Assembly (NCBI RefSeq): GCF_001476895.1
Contig: NZ_LDTB01000040.1
Coordinates: forward strand, 1 to 35,284
Direction of reading: 5' to 3'
DNA length: 35,284 bases
Source: Sphingomonas endophytica
GTDB lineage: Bacteria; Pseudomonadota; Alphaproteobacteria; Sphingomonadales; Sphingomonadaceae
Below are positions 16,101 to 24,800 of this stretch, piece by piece. A program made the translations under genes and the position numbers. Under the pieces are notes generated by a model that worked only from the letters and a program-made list of their open reading frames with translations, was not told where the DNA came from and did no database searches. How positions within the stretch are numbered: the first letter of the stretch is position 1; each line of letters starts with the position of its first letter.

Positions 16101-17402
16101 GTTGAGCCCGGTGATCCGCTTCGCGCGCGCATGGACCGGCACGAGGATGCGGTCGCTGTTCACGCGCGCCAGCCCCTCGGCATACAGGTTCTCGACGGTG
16201 GTTTCGCCGAAGCCGAGTCCGGCGGCGCGCACCTTGTAATCGACGGTCGGAGTCGCGAAGGCGCCGTTCAGCACCACGCGCGCCAGCACGTCGCGCCCGC
16301 GCAGATTGGGGGCGATCGCGCCGGGCGTCAGCAACCTGGCATCGACCGCGAAATTGCCGAAGCGGCTGTTCTTGAGGTCGATCATGCCGCCCGCGTCCAC
16401 CGCCAGCGCGTCGGAATCGAGCTTGATGCGCGTGTCGGCGCTGCGTTCGCCAAGCGTCACGTCGGCGGCGACCTGCAAGGCCGGCGCGGTCAGGCGCTCG
16501 ACCGGCCCCTCGAGGTACAGGCCCGGCCGGGTTGGGCCGCGCACCTCGAAATGCCCGTTGCGCGCGGTGAGCGACAGGTTCGCCAACTGCCCCCCGCCCA
16601 GCGTCGCGATCGCACGCCCCTGCCACGCCTTCCAGCTTCCGCGCCCGTCGATGCTGGCGGTCAGCGGCGCCTTCAGCCCCGCCAGCTGCGCGATCACGCC
16701 CCCGGCTGGGGCGTTGAGCTTCACGTTGAGGTCGAGCTTGTCGTCGTCGGGCACCGCGTCGAGCCGGACGCGCGCGATATCGCCGCCCGCAACGCCGGGC
16801 GCGCGCAGCGCGACCGCATCGACCTGCAATTGTGCGCGGCGATCGGCGATATGCGCCTGGCCATCGAAGCGCGCGATATGCCGCGCGCCCGACACCCCCG
16901 GCTCCATCACGAACCGCGCGACCTGCAACCGGCCGATATCGATATCGAGGTCGGGGAGCAGCGGCGCATTGGGATCGGTCGGCTCGGTGGACGGTTTGAG
17001 TTCGGGATTACGGCGCAGCGTGATGAGCTGACTCGCTACCGAGCGCACGTCGACATGGTTGTTGACGAACGCGAACGGCCGCCAGTCGATGTCGAGGCGC
17101 GGCGAGGTGAGGAAAACGCCCTTGGGATCGCTGATCCGCACGTCGCTCAGCCGCATCCGGCCGTAAAGCGAGCCGTCGATCCTCCCGACCTTGATGTTCA
17201 GCCCCGAAGCGGTCGTGTAGCCGCCGATCTGGTCCGACACGAAGCGGCGGCCGGGATCGGTGTTGATCCCCAGCACGATCGCCACGATCAGCATCACGAG
17301 CACCAGGATCGCGATCCCGATTCCTTTCAGCACGCGCTGCCACAACGGGCGGCGTACCGTCACCGCTTCGCCCTCGGCCGGCACCAGCGTTTCGTCAGCC
17401 AT
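13176..17402 (-). CDS. tamB: Translocation and assembly module inner-membrane protein TamB
   Basis: A 1408-residue AsmA-like/TamB protein. A short cytoplasmic N-terminus is followed by one transmembrane anchor (about 27-46, rich in I, L, V) and a very long periplasmic part of repeated beta-strand segments. It ends with the conserved DUF490/TamB C-terminal region (VRGTYSFAGKRFDVQRGRV area, then LLFGTNPENLSAIEALQLA-type stretch, GFDRLRILG, and a final RYSRDF). TamB spans the periplasm as a hydrophobic groove and works with TamA in outer-membrane protein assembly or phospholipid transport. Its ATG shares one base with the stop of the upstream tamA-like gene (TGATG), which supports the pairing. 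Length is within the family range. Confidence 0.93.
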   Translation of the reverse strand: MADETLVPAEGEAVTVRRPLWQRVLKGIGIAILVLVMLIVAIVLGINTDPGRRFVSDQIGGYTTASGLNIKVGRIDGSLYGRMRLSDVRISDPKGVFLTSPRLDIDWRPFAFVNNHVDVRSVASQLITLRRNPELKPSTEPTDPNAPLLPDLDIDIGRLQVARFVMEPGVSGARHIARFDGQAHIADRRAQLQVDAVALRAPGVAGGDIARVRLDAVPDDDKLDLNVKLNAPAGGVIAQLAGLKAPLTASIDGRGSWKAWQGRAIATLGGGQLANLSLTARNGHFEVRGPTRPGLYLEGPVERLTAPALQVAADVTLGERSADTRIKLDSDALAVDAGGMIDLKNSRFGNFAVDARLLTPGAIAPNLRGRDVLARVVLNGAFATPTVDYKVRAAGLGFGETTVENLYAEGLARVNSDRILVPVHARAKRITGLNPALGGLTTNARVDGDIAIQMPNILSDNLRIRSDTIDATAIVAANMETGRYTGALQGRVNNFRVDSVGILNIRTQADLVPGARGGFGITGRVAVQTKQLFNAGVRNFLGGNAVLSTRFGYSPEGIVTFRELRMNAPQFRITRGQGRFDPATGAVLVDADANSTQYGPLFARVSGTAAAPVVRLRAPRPGVGIGLADLDARVVGRGGAYQVNATGGTNYGPFTADVLVTPGRQLAVDIRRVLFAGVQFAGRVVQTAAGPFAGQVRFNGQGLNGQAQLAALGKYQRATVNARAVSATIPGAVDFTIGRALINADVVLYDQPQVIADAQVADLRYGATVLESGRVKVNYKGGSGTAQALFTGSNSVPFRVAINSKLSPGLYLVALQGAANEVNFRTAAPARIVAERGGYRLEPARLIFDKGSMRLAGTFGGGATQAQMRLDQLDLSLLNALVPNLGVGGQATGSLDYVQEAGQAFPRADARLNIANFTRSSLTSVSEPVDVVFQGRLSSAAGEGRALIKRGSTPVGRMVATLTPSGSGSWTTRLMQGPLSGGIRYNGPSGVLFSLAGLAEQQLSGPVAIAADFGGTVGYPRINGLIRADNLTYTNETYGTRLTNMRVAARFNNDRLELSQLQARAGQGTVQAQGNVSLAAAQGFPLDVRVAMRNAQLARSDALGATATGDIRIQNDAGGGLISGDISVPNARYEIIRQGSAEVPELTGVRRKSDIRVARPTDRPAPPPVGLFKLDLRVHADNQLYVSGMGLESEWSMDLRVGGTSAAPTIAGGLDLVRGTYSFAGKRFDVQRGRVRFRGGAALTDPDINILATTTNDGVTFNINITGTGQRPQIAFTSTPSLPQDEVLSRLLFGTNPENLSAIEALQLASALNSLRGSGGGLNPLGKLRSATGFDRLRILGADEASGRGSALAAGKYLTNDIYIEIVTDARGFTATQLTIALTKSISILSQAGSFGGSNVQLRYSRDF

Positions 17403-19624
17403 CAGAACGCCTGCCCGATCGAGATATACAGCGCGACCTTCGGATCACCCGGTCGCGGATTGAGCGGCGTCGCGACATCGACGCGCATCGGCCCGAAATT
17501 GGTGTAGAATCGCCCGCCGATACCCGCGCCGAACTTCAGGTCGCTGGCCGTCGGCAGGCTGCTCTCATAGGAATTGCCGGCGTCGATGAACGGCACGATA
17601 CCGAAATTGCCAAAGCGATAGCGCGCCTCGATCGAGAATTCGTTGAGGCTGCGACCGCCGATCGGCCGCAAATCCTTGATCTCGTCACGATCCTTGTCGC
17701 CGGGCACCAGCGAGGACACCGGCTCCAACGGGCCAAGCCGCTGGAAGCCATAGCCGCGCACCGATCCGCCGCCGCCGCCGTAATAGCGCCGCGACGGCGC
17801 GAGATCGTCGCGCGCGATACCGAAGATGCCGCCCGCGCGCACGCGGCCGGCGATGACCAGGCTGTCCGACACCGGGTAATAGGCCGTCGCCTCCACCAGC
17901 GTCCGCGCATAGGGACGCACCGCGCCCTGCACCGACGTTTCCGGGCTTAGATTGAGCTTCAGACGATAGCCGCGCGTGGGGTTGAGCAGATTGTCCGACG
18001 TATCGAACATCGCCTGCCCCGGCAGCGCGAGCACGCCGTACGTGCGCCGCGTGCGGTCGTTCTCGGCGAAATCGAACACGCTTTCGTTCGTGCCCACCAG
18101 CTCAAAGCCATAGGCATAGGTGAAACGCTTCTGCCAGATCGGCGTCGAGTCATAGGAGATGCGCCCCGACAGCGTGCCGGTGAACGCCTCGAACGCGTCG
18201 TAGTTGGCGCGCAGCGCGCTGGCCACGAAGGTCACGGTACGGTCGCGCCGCCCCGCGTTCTGGCGGCGGAAGGTCGCCGACACGCCCTGCTGCTGCGTGC
18301 CCGCGATCGCGCCGAGGATCAGCGCGCCCTCCGGCGGGAAGCGATTGCGGTTGGTGAAGGTGCCCTCGGCGGTGACGCCCTGCCCGGTCTGGAAACCGAC
18401 ACCGCCCGCCAGGCTCTTGGCCGGCCCGCGCGTCTGGCTCACCATGATATCGACCTGTTCGGTGCCGTCCGGCAGGATCGTGCCGGTCGGCACCGGCTGC
18501 ACGCCGACGCCGTTGAACAGGCCCGTCGCGACCAGCGCCTCGCGCAGGTCGTCGGTCTTGCGATTGTCGTAGAGCTGCCCCTGATCGAAGCGCGGGAAGA
18601 CGTTCAGGTGCTTCAGGTCGAAGACCGGATCGCCTTCGGTCCTGAGCACGCCGAAGGAGGAGCGCGGCCCGGTATCGACCGGCAAGGTATAGTCGCCACG
18701 CCCGGTCTGTTCGTCGAGCAGGATGTCCCGGTCGCCGACCTTGACGAAGGGATAGCCCATCTGCGGCAGCTTCAGGCTGACGTTCGCCTCCGCCGCCTGC
18801 ACCCGCGCGGCCTCGATCGGATCGCCGGTTTTCAGCGGCAGTTCGCGGCGGACCAGATCGGGCGGGGTCGTCGGCTGCGCATCGACGGTGATCGTGCCCA
18901 GCTTGTATTGCTGCCCCGGCGTCGCGCTGACGATCGCGCGCAACCCGCCCTTTTCGCCCGGCACGCTCTCGATCGTGGAGATGGCGGTACCGTCATAATA
19001 GCCGAGCGACTTCATCAACCGCACCGCCAGTTGCTCGTCCTCGCGTCCGCGCGCCGCGACCTGGGTGGCGTTGTCGGCCTTGCCCTTGCCCTCGCGCAGC
19101 GCCGACAGCGAATTGAATTCGTCGGTCAGCCCCAGCGGATCGAGTCCGCGTACCTCGCTGGCGTAGCGGATGTCGGGAATGTCGGCGTCCTGCGTGTCCT
19201 TCACGGTTTGCAGCGGTACGGTGTTGAAGGCCGAGAGCGGTTCCAGCGGCTGGTTCAGCACCGGATCCGGTGGCGGAGCGGACGGCAGCTCGCCCGGAGC
19301 GATCGGCTGCGCGGCGGCGGCCTGCGCCTGCGCCTGCGCCTCGGACGACTCGGTCGTAGTGGCAGCGGCGGTCGCCGGCATCGGCTCCAGCGGCGCATTG
19401 ATGTCGCCGGACAGCGGGGGCAGCGCACTGTCGAACTCGGCATCCGGGACGATCGGCTGGTTCGCCTGCGGATCGCTGCCGGCCGGATCGCGCGGCGCGT
19501 CCGGCCCTTGCGCCGGGGCGGTGCCGGGCGTCTGCATCTGCGCAGCGGCGCTGCCGGCGATCAGTGCGATGCCGGCGGTGGCCAGCAGCAGACGGGAATG
19601 ACGAAACGAACCGACCAAGAACAC
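17402..19624 (-). CDS. tamA: TamA/BamA-family outer-membrane beta-barrel assembly protein
   Basis: A 740-residue outer-membrane protein. It has a signal peptide ending near AAA-Q29, a low-complexity Pro/Ala/Gln-rich segment (about 30-150) not usual in TamA, POTRA-type repeats (about 155-370), and a C-terminal Omp85 barrel with GGGGSVRGYGFQRLGP (the VRGY/F motif of loop 6) and a terminal Phe (SIGQAF) that is the BAM recognition end. With TamB it forms the translocation and assembly module. The reading frame opens with GTG at 19624, which has AAAGGGG only two bases before it; a TTG six bases later (19618) is better spaced, so the true start is uncertain by two codons. Confidence 0.92.
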   Translation of the reverse strand: MFLVGSFRHSRLLLATAGIALIAGSAAAQMQTPGTAPAQGPDAPRDPAGSDPQANQPIVPDAEFDSALPPLSGDINAPLEPMPATAAATTTESSEAQAQAQAAAAQPIAPGELPSAPPPDPVLNQPLEPLSAFNTVPLQTVKDTQDADIPDIRYASEVRGLDPLGLTDEFNSLSALREGKGKADNATQVAARGREDEQLAVRLMKSLGYYDGTAISTIESVPGEKGGLRAIVSATPGQQYKLGTITVDAQPTTPPDLVRRELPLKTGDPIEAARVQAAEANVSLKLPQMGYPFVKVGDRDILLDEQTGRGDYTLPVDTGPRSSFGVLRTEGDPVFDLKHLNVFPRFDQGQLYDNRKTDDLREALVATGLFNGVGVQPVPTGTILPDGTEQVDIMVSQTRGPAKSLAGGVGFQTGQGVTAEGTFTNRNRFPPEGALILGAIAGTQQQGVSATFRRQNAGRRDRTVTFVASALRANYDAFEAFTGTLSGRISYDSTPIWQKRFTYAYGFELVGTNESVFDFAENDRTRRTYGVLALPGQAMFDTSDNLLNPTRGYRLKLNLSPETSVQGAVRPYARTLVEATAYYPVSDSLVIAGRVRAGGIFGIARDDLAPSRRYYGGGGGSVRGYGFQRLGPLEPVSSLVPGDKDRDEIKDLRPIGGRSLNEFSIEARYRFGNFGIVPFIDAGNSYESSLPTASDLKFGAGIGGRFYTNFGPMRVDVATPLNPRPGDPKVALYISIGQAF

Positions 19625-19771
19625 GCCCCTTTGCGCGAGGACATCGCCGGTCTTCCGTCCGAGCCCCCGACTTTCCGCAACGTCCCACTACTGTTTCGGT
19701 TGCGCCCACCGCCGAGGAAATGGGCGCGACGCGGCTGGGAAAGCCACCGATTTGAGTTAAGGACGAGCCCC

Positions 19772-20545
19772 ATGAAGCAGCATCTTTCCGTCACCCGCGA
19801 CGCCCATGTCGCGACCGTCGTCATCGATCGCGCGCCCAACAACCACGTCAACGCCGCGCTGATCCACGCCTTGGCCGACGTGCTGGACGCATGCGACGCC
19901 GATCCGCAGGTACGCGCGGTCGTGCTGGCCAGCGAGGGGCGCGTGTTCTGCGGCGGCGCCGACCTGACCGGCGACAATCCGCTGATCGACGAACACGGCG
20001 AATCCGAGACGCCGGCGCTGTATCGCGGCGCGGTGCGGCTGTTCGCCACCCACAAGCCGATCGTCGCCGCGATCCAGGGCGCGGCGGTCGGCGCGGGACT
20101 GGGTCTAGCGCTCATCGCCGATCTGCGCGTCGCCGCGCCCGAGGCGCGCTTCTGTGCCAATTTCGTCGCGCTGGGTTTCCATGCCGGCTTTGGGATAAGC
20201 TACACGCTGCCGCGGCTGATCGGGCCGCAGCATGCCGCACTGATGCTCCTGACCGCGCGGCGGGTAAAGGCGCAGGAGGCACTGCGCATCGGACTGGTCG
20301 ATCAGATCGCGCCGCTGGCCGAGGTCCGCGCCGTGGCGCAGGGACTCGCCGCCGAGATCGCGGCCAACGCGCCGCTGGCGGTGGAATCGACGCGCGCCAC
20401 GCTGCGCGCCGGTCTGGCCGACGCGGTACGCGAGCGGACCGAGCATGAGCGTGCGGAACAGGACCGACTGATGCAGAGCAACGACTTTCGCGAAGGGTTG
20501 CAGGCAGTTGCACAGCGACGCCCGGGAAAGTTCACCCGCAGCTGA
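19772..20545 (+). CDS. Crotonase-fold protein (enoyl-CoA hydratase-like) lacking both catalytic glutamates
   Basis: A 257-residue crotonase-superfamily protein. The oxyanion-hole elements are present: the CGGADL segment (60-65) and G-A-A-V-G-A-G (103-109). However, the two glutamates of enoyl-CoA hydratase are replaced, the first by Gly111 (GAGLGLAL) and the second by Phe131 (CANFVAL, where hydratases have LPEV). It should bind an acyl-CoA but is unlikely to hydrate it; isomerase, hydrolase, lyase or non-catalytic roles remain open. The ATG at 19772 has AAGGA eight bases before it. It stands alone, divergent from tamA. Confidence 0.9.
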   Translation: MKQHLSVTRDAHVATVVIDRAPNNHVNAALIHALADVLDACDADPQVRAVVLASEGRVFCGGADLTGDNPLIDEHGESETPALYRGAVRLFATHKPIVAAIQGAAVGAGLGLALIADLRVAAPEARFCANFVALGFHAGFGISYTLPRLIGPQHAALMLLTARRVKAQEALRIGLVDQIAPLAEVRAVAQGLAAEIAANAPLAVESTRATLRAGLADAVRERTEHERAEQDRLMQSNDFREGLQAVAQRRPGKFTRS

Positions 20546-20573
20546 GAAAAATAAATCATCGCCGGTGCGAAAC

Positions 20574-20586
20574 ATTTGCGACAAAT
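20574..20586. promoter_or_regulatory. Palindrome upstream of the RND efflux operon, candidate operator
   Basis: ATTTG-CGA-CAAAT is a perfect inverted repeat with a three-base centre, in an AT-rich spot 47 bases before the adaptor start codon. It would suit a TetR- or MarR-type repressor of the efflux genes, though no such regulator is adjacent. Inferred from symmetry and position. Confidence 0.35.
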
Positions 20587-20632
20587 AGCGCTTAGCCGGT
20601 GGGGCTTCCCCGGGGTTCGGACAGGGCAGAGA

Positions 20633-21874
20633 GTGACGACACGTTCCACGGTAATGCGGATGCGGCCGGCATCCGCGCTGGTGAGCCTTGCGCTGCTGCT
20701 CGCGGTATCCGCGTGCGGCGGCGGCGACGGCGCGCAGCCGAAGGGCAAGGGGGGCCCAGGCGGCCCCGGCGGCGGGCCGACGCAGGTCGGCTATGTCGTC
20801 GTGCAGCCGACCGCCGTGCCGACGATCGCCGAACTGCCCGGCCGCACGGTCGCATTTGAAAGCTCGCAGGTACGCCCGCAGATCACCGGCGTCATCCAGA
20901 AGCGCTTCTTCACCGAAGGGTCGCTGGTGAAGCGCGGGCAGCCGCTGTACCAGATCGACCCCTCGCTCTACCGCGCCGCCGCCAACCAGGCGCGCGCCAA
21001 CGTCGCCAACGCGCAGGCGACCTTCACCGCCGCCAAGATCCGCGCCGACCGCTACAAGCCGCTGGCCGACATGGAGGCGATCAGCGCGCAGGATTATACC
21101 GACGCCGTCGCGCAGCAGCGGCAGGCGGCCGCGCAGATCGGCGTCAACTCGGCGCAGCTCGACACCGCGCGCGTCAACCTGCGCTTCACCACCGTTCCCG
21201 CGCCGATCACCGGGCGGATCGGACGCTCGCTGTTCACCGTCGGCGCGCTGGTCAGCGCGACGCAGGCCGACCCGCTCGCGACGATCCAGCAGCTCGACCC
21301 GATCTTTGTCGATATTCAGCAATCGAGCGCGAACCTGCTCGGCTTACGCCGCGCGCTCGCCTCGGGCGGTGCCGCGCCGGCGCGTGCGGTCGTCACCCTG
21401 AAGCTGGAGGACGGCAGCGATTACGGCATCAAGGGCAGCGTCGAATTCGCGGAGGTCGTCGTCGATCCCAGCACCGGCACCGTCACGCTGCGCGCGCGCT
21501 TCCCGAACCCGCAGGGGCTGCTGTTGCCCGGCATGTTCGTCCGCGCACAGTTCGCGCAGTCGATTCTGAAGAATGCGTTCCTCGTCCCCCAGACCGCGAT
21601 CAGCCGCGATGCGAAGGGCAATGCGACCCTGTTCGTGGTCGGCGCGGACAACAAGGCGAAGCAACTGACCGTCACCGCCGATCGCACGCAGGGCGAATAT
21701 TGGGTCGTGACCAGCGGCCTGAAGGGCGGCGAGAAGATCATCACGCAGGGTCTGGCCAACCTCCGCCCCGGCGCCACGATCAAGCCGGTTCCGGCCAACG
21801 CGCCGCAACCGGTACAGGCGCCCTCGCCCGAACAGATGAAGAAGATGGAAGCGTCCAAGGGCAAGGCGGGCTAA
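20633..21874 (+). CDS. RND efflux periplasmic adaptor (AcrA/MexA family lipoprotein)
   Basis: About 413 residues. The signal sequence ends in a lipobox (AVSAC, lipidated Cys28) followed by a Gly/Lys-rich linker, the lipoyl half-motif VRPQITGVIQKRFFTEGSLVKRGQPLYQID-like region, a helical hairpin with repeated Ala/Gln (about 115-180), the second lipoyl half (VPAPITGRIGRSLFTVGALV area), and beta-barrel and membrane-proximal domains ending near GLANLRPGATI. It bridges the inner-membrane pump and the outer-membrane channel. The GTG at 20633 has AGGG seven bases before it; ATGs at 20654 and 20660 are alternatives that leave the lipobox intact. The pump gene follows after six bases. Confidence 0.92.
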   Translation: MTTRSTVMRMRPASALVSLALLLAVSACGGGDGAQPKGKGGPGGPGGGPTQVGYVVVQPTAVPTIAELPGRTVAFESSQVRPQITGVIQKRFFTEGSLVKRGQPLYQIDPSLYRAAANQARANVANAQATFTAAKIRADRYKPLADMEAISAQDYTDAVAQQRQAAAQIGVNSAQLDTARVNLRFTTVPAPITGRIGRSLFTVGALVSATQADPLATIQQLDPIFVDIQQSSANLLGLRRALASGGAAPARAVVTLKLEDGSDYGIKGSVEFAEVVVDPSTGTVTLRARFPNPQGLLLPGMFVRAQFAQSILKNAFLVPQTAISRDAKGNATLFVVGADNKAKQLTVTADRTQGEYWVVTSGLKGGEKIITQGLANLRPGATIKPVPANAPQPVQAPSPEQMKKMEASKGKAG

Positions 21875-21880
21875 CCCCCC

Positions 21881-24800
21881 ATGTCCCGCATCTTCATCGA
21901 TCGCCCCATCTTCGCATGGGTGCTCGCCATCATCGTGATGCTGGCGGGCGTCGGCGCGATCCTGTCGCTGCCGATCGCGCAATACCCCGACGTCGCACCG
22001 CCGCAGGTGTCGATCCGCGCCACCTTCCCGGGCGCGAATGCGCAGACGATCCAGAACAGCGTCACGCAGGTGCTTGAACAGCAACTGACCGGCATCGACG
22101 GCCTGCTCTATTTCCAGTCGAGTTCGTCCAGCCGCGGCTCGGTGTCGATCACCGCGACCTTCGACAAGGGCACCGACCCCGACATCGCGCAGGTGCAGGT
22201 CCAGAACCAGGTGCAGCAGGCGCTCAGCCGCCTGCCGCAACAGGTGCAGCAACAGGGGCTCGTAGTCCGCAAGTCGAACCCGGACTTTCTGCTGATCGTC
22301 GGCGTCTATGACACCACCGACAAGCTGACCAATCAGGACGTCTCCGACTATCTCGTCTCCAACCTTCAGGATCCGCTCGGGCGTATTCAGGGGGTCGGCG
22401 ACACCAACGTCTTCGGCTCGCAATATGCGATGCGGATCTGGCTCGACCCGGCGAAGCTCAACAGCTTCCAGTTGATGCCCGGCGATGTCGTCACGGCGAT
22501 CCAGAACCAGAATACCGAGGTCGCGGCGGGCGAGATCGGCGGGCAGCCCAGTCCGTCGACGCAGATGCTGAACGCGGTCGTCACCGCGCAGTCGCGGCTC
22601 CAGACGCCGGACCAGTTCGCCAAGATCATCCTGAAGACCCAGCAGGACGGCGGCACCGTCCGGCTCGCCGACATCGGGCGGATCGAGCTGGGCGCGGAAA
22701 GCTACAACGCGTTCAGCCGCGTCAACCGCCACCCCGGCGCAGGGATAGCGGTGCTGCTGGCGCCCGGTGCCGACGCGCTCAAGACCGCCGAGCTGGTGAA
22801 GGCGCAGGTCGAGCAGGCGTCGAAGGGCTTCCCGCCGGGCCTGACCTATGCCTTCGCCAATGACACGACCGACTTCATCAAGCTGTCGATCGAGGAAGTG
22901 GTCAAGACGCTGATCGAGGCGATCATCCTGGTCGTCATCGTCATGTTCGTCTTCCTGCAAAGCTGGCGCGCGACGCTGGTCCCCGCGATCGCGGTGCCGG
23001 TCGTGCTGCTGGGCACGTTCGCGGTCTTCCATGTCGCCGGCTTTTCGATCAACACGCTGACGCTGTTCGGGCTGGTGCTGGCGATCGGCCTGCTGGTCGA
23101 CGACGCGATCGTCGTGGTGGAGAATGTCGAGCGGTTGCTGGACGAAAATCCCGGCATGACCCCGCGCGAGGCGACGATCGAGTCGATGAAGGAGATCACG
23201 GTCGCCCTCGTCGCGATCGCGCTGGTCCTGTCGGCGGTGTTCATGCCGATGGCGTTCTTCGGCGGATCGACCGGCGTCATCTATCGCCAGTTCTCGCTGA
23301 CGATCGTCTCGGCGATGGTGCTGTCGGTGCTGGTCGCGGTCATCCTGTCACCGGCGCTGACCGCGACGCTGCTGAAGCAGACGCATGACGAGCATGGCGA
23401 TCCGATCGAGGAGAGCTGGATCGGCCGCAAGCTGCCGCGCGTCGCCCACGCGCTGGAGCGCGCGCGCGACGGCTTCAACGAGACGTTCGATCGCGGCGTC
23501 GCTCGCTATGTGGCGGGCGTGCGACGGGTCATCGACCGCAAGGCGCTGTTCCTGCTCATCTATCTGCTGACGGTCGCGTTGCTGGCGGTGCTGTTCCTGC
23601 GGATGCCGACCGGCTTCCTGCCGACCGAGGATCAGGGCAGCGCGATCGTCCAGTTCCAGCTGCCCGCCGGCGCGACCCGCTCGCGCACCGAAGAGGTGCA
23701 GCACAAGGTCGAGGATTATCTCGCCGGCAGCGAGGGCAAGAACGTCCGCACGATGTTCACCGTCAGCGGTGGCGGCGGCGGCGGCGCGAGTGGCCAGAAT
23801 ACCGGGCAGGGCTTCGTGAACCTGCAACCGTGGGACGATCGCAAGGGCAAGGAAAACACCGCCGACGCCATCGTCGCGCGCGCCTCCGCCGCCTTCCGGG
23901 GGTTGCGCGATGCGCGCGTCTTCGCGCTGGTGCCGCCCGCGGTGCGTGGTCTGGGGCAGTCGAACGGCTTCACGATGGAACTGCAGAATTCCAGCGGGAT
24001 GACGCAGGAGCAATTCGCCGCCGCGAAGGACAGGTTGCTCGCCGCCGCCAGCGACGATCCGGTCCTCGCCTCGGTCCGCCTCACCGAACTGCCGGATACC
24101 CCGACGCTGAAGATCGACATCGACCAGCAGAAGCTCGCCGCGCTCGGGCTGACGCAGGCCGACGTCAACACCACGCTGTCGACCGCCTGGGGCGGCCGCT
24201 ACGTCAACGATTTCGTCGATCGCGGCCGCGTGAAGCGCGTCTTCGTACAGGGCGATGCCCCGTATCGTTCCGCACCGACCGACCTGAACCAGTGGTTCGT
24301 GCGCGGATCGAACGGGCAGATGGTGCCCTTCGCCGCCTTCGCGCAGGTCGGGTGGAGCCAGGCGCCGGTCACGCTGTCGCGCTTCAACGGCATTCCGTCC
24401 TACGAATTCCAGGGCGCGGCGGCATCGGGCAAGAGCTCGGGCGACGCGATGGCGCGGATCGAGGAGCTCGCCGAACAGATCCCCGGCACCAGCGTGTCCT
24501 GGTCCGGGCTGTCGTTCCAGGAGCGGCTGTCGTCGGGACAGGCGCCGTTGCTGTACGGGTTGTCGATCCTCGTCGTCTTCCTGTGCCTCGCCGCACTGTA
24601 TGAAAGCTGGTCGATCCCGTTCGCGGTGCTGCTGGTCATCCCGCTCGGGCTGATCGGGGCGATCCTGTTCACGACGCTGCGCGGGCTGGTCAACGACGTC
24701 TATCTGCAGATCGGGCTGCTGACGACGATGGGGCTGGCGGCGAAGAACGCCATCCTGATGATCGAATTCGCCGAGCAGGAGGAGAAGAAGGGGCGCCGCG

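Noticed and set aside
21344..23032. Long open frame antisense to the RND adaptor and pump genes
   Set aside because: Runs across the boundary of two well-supported genes and has the Arg/Asp/His bias of a shadow frame.
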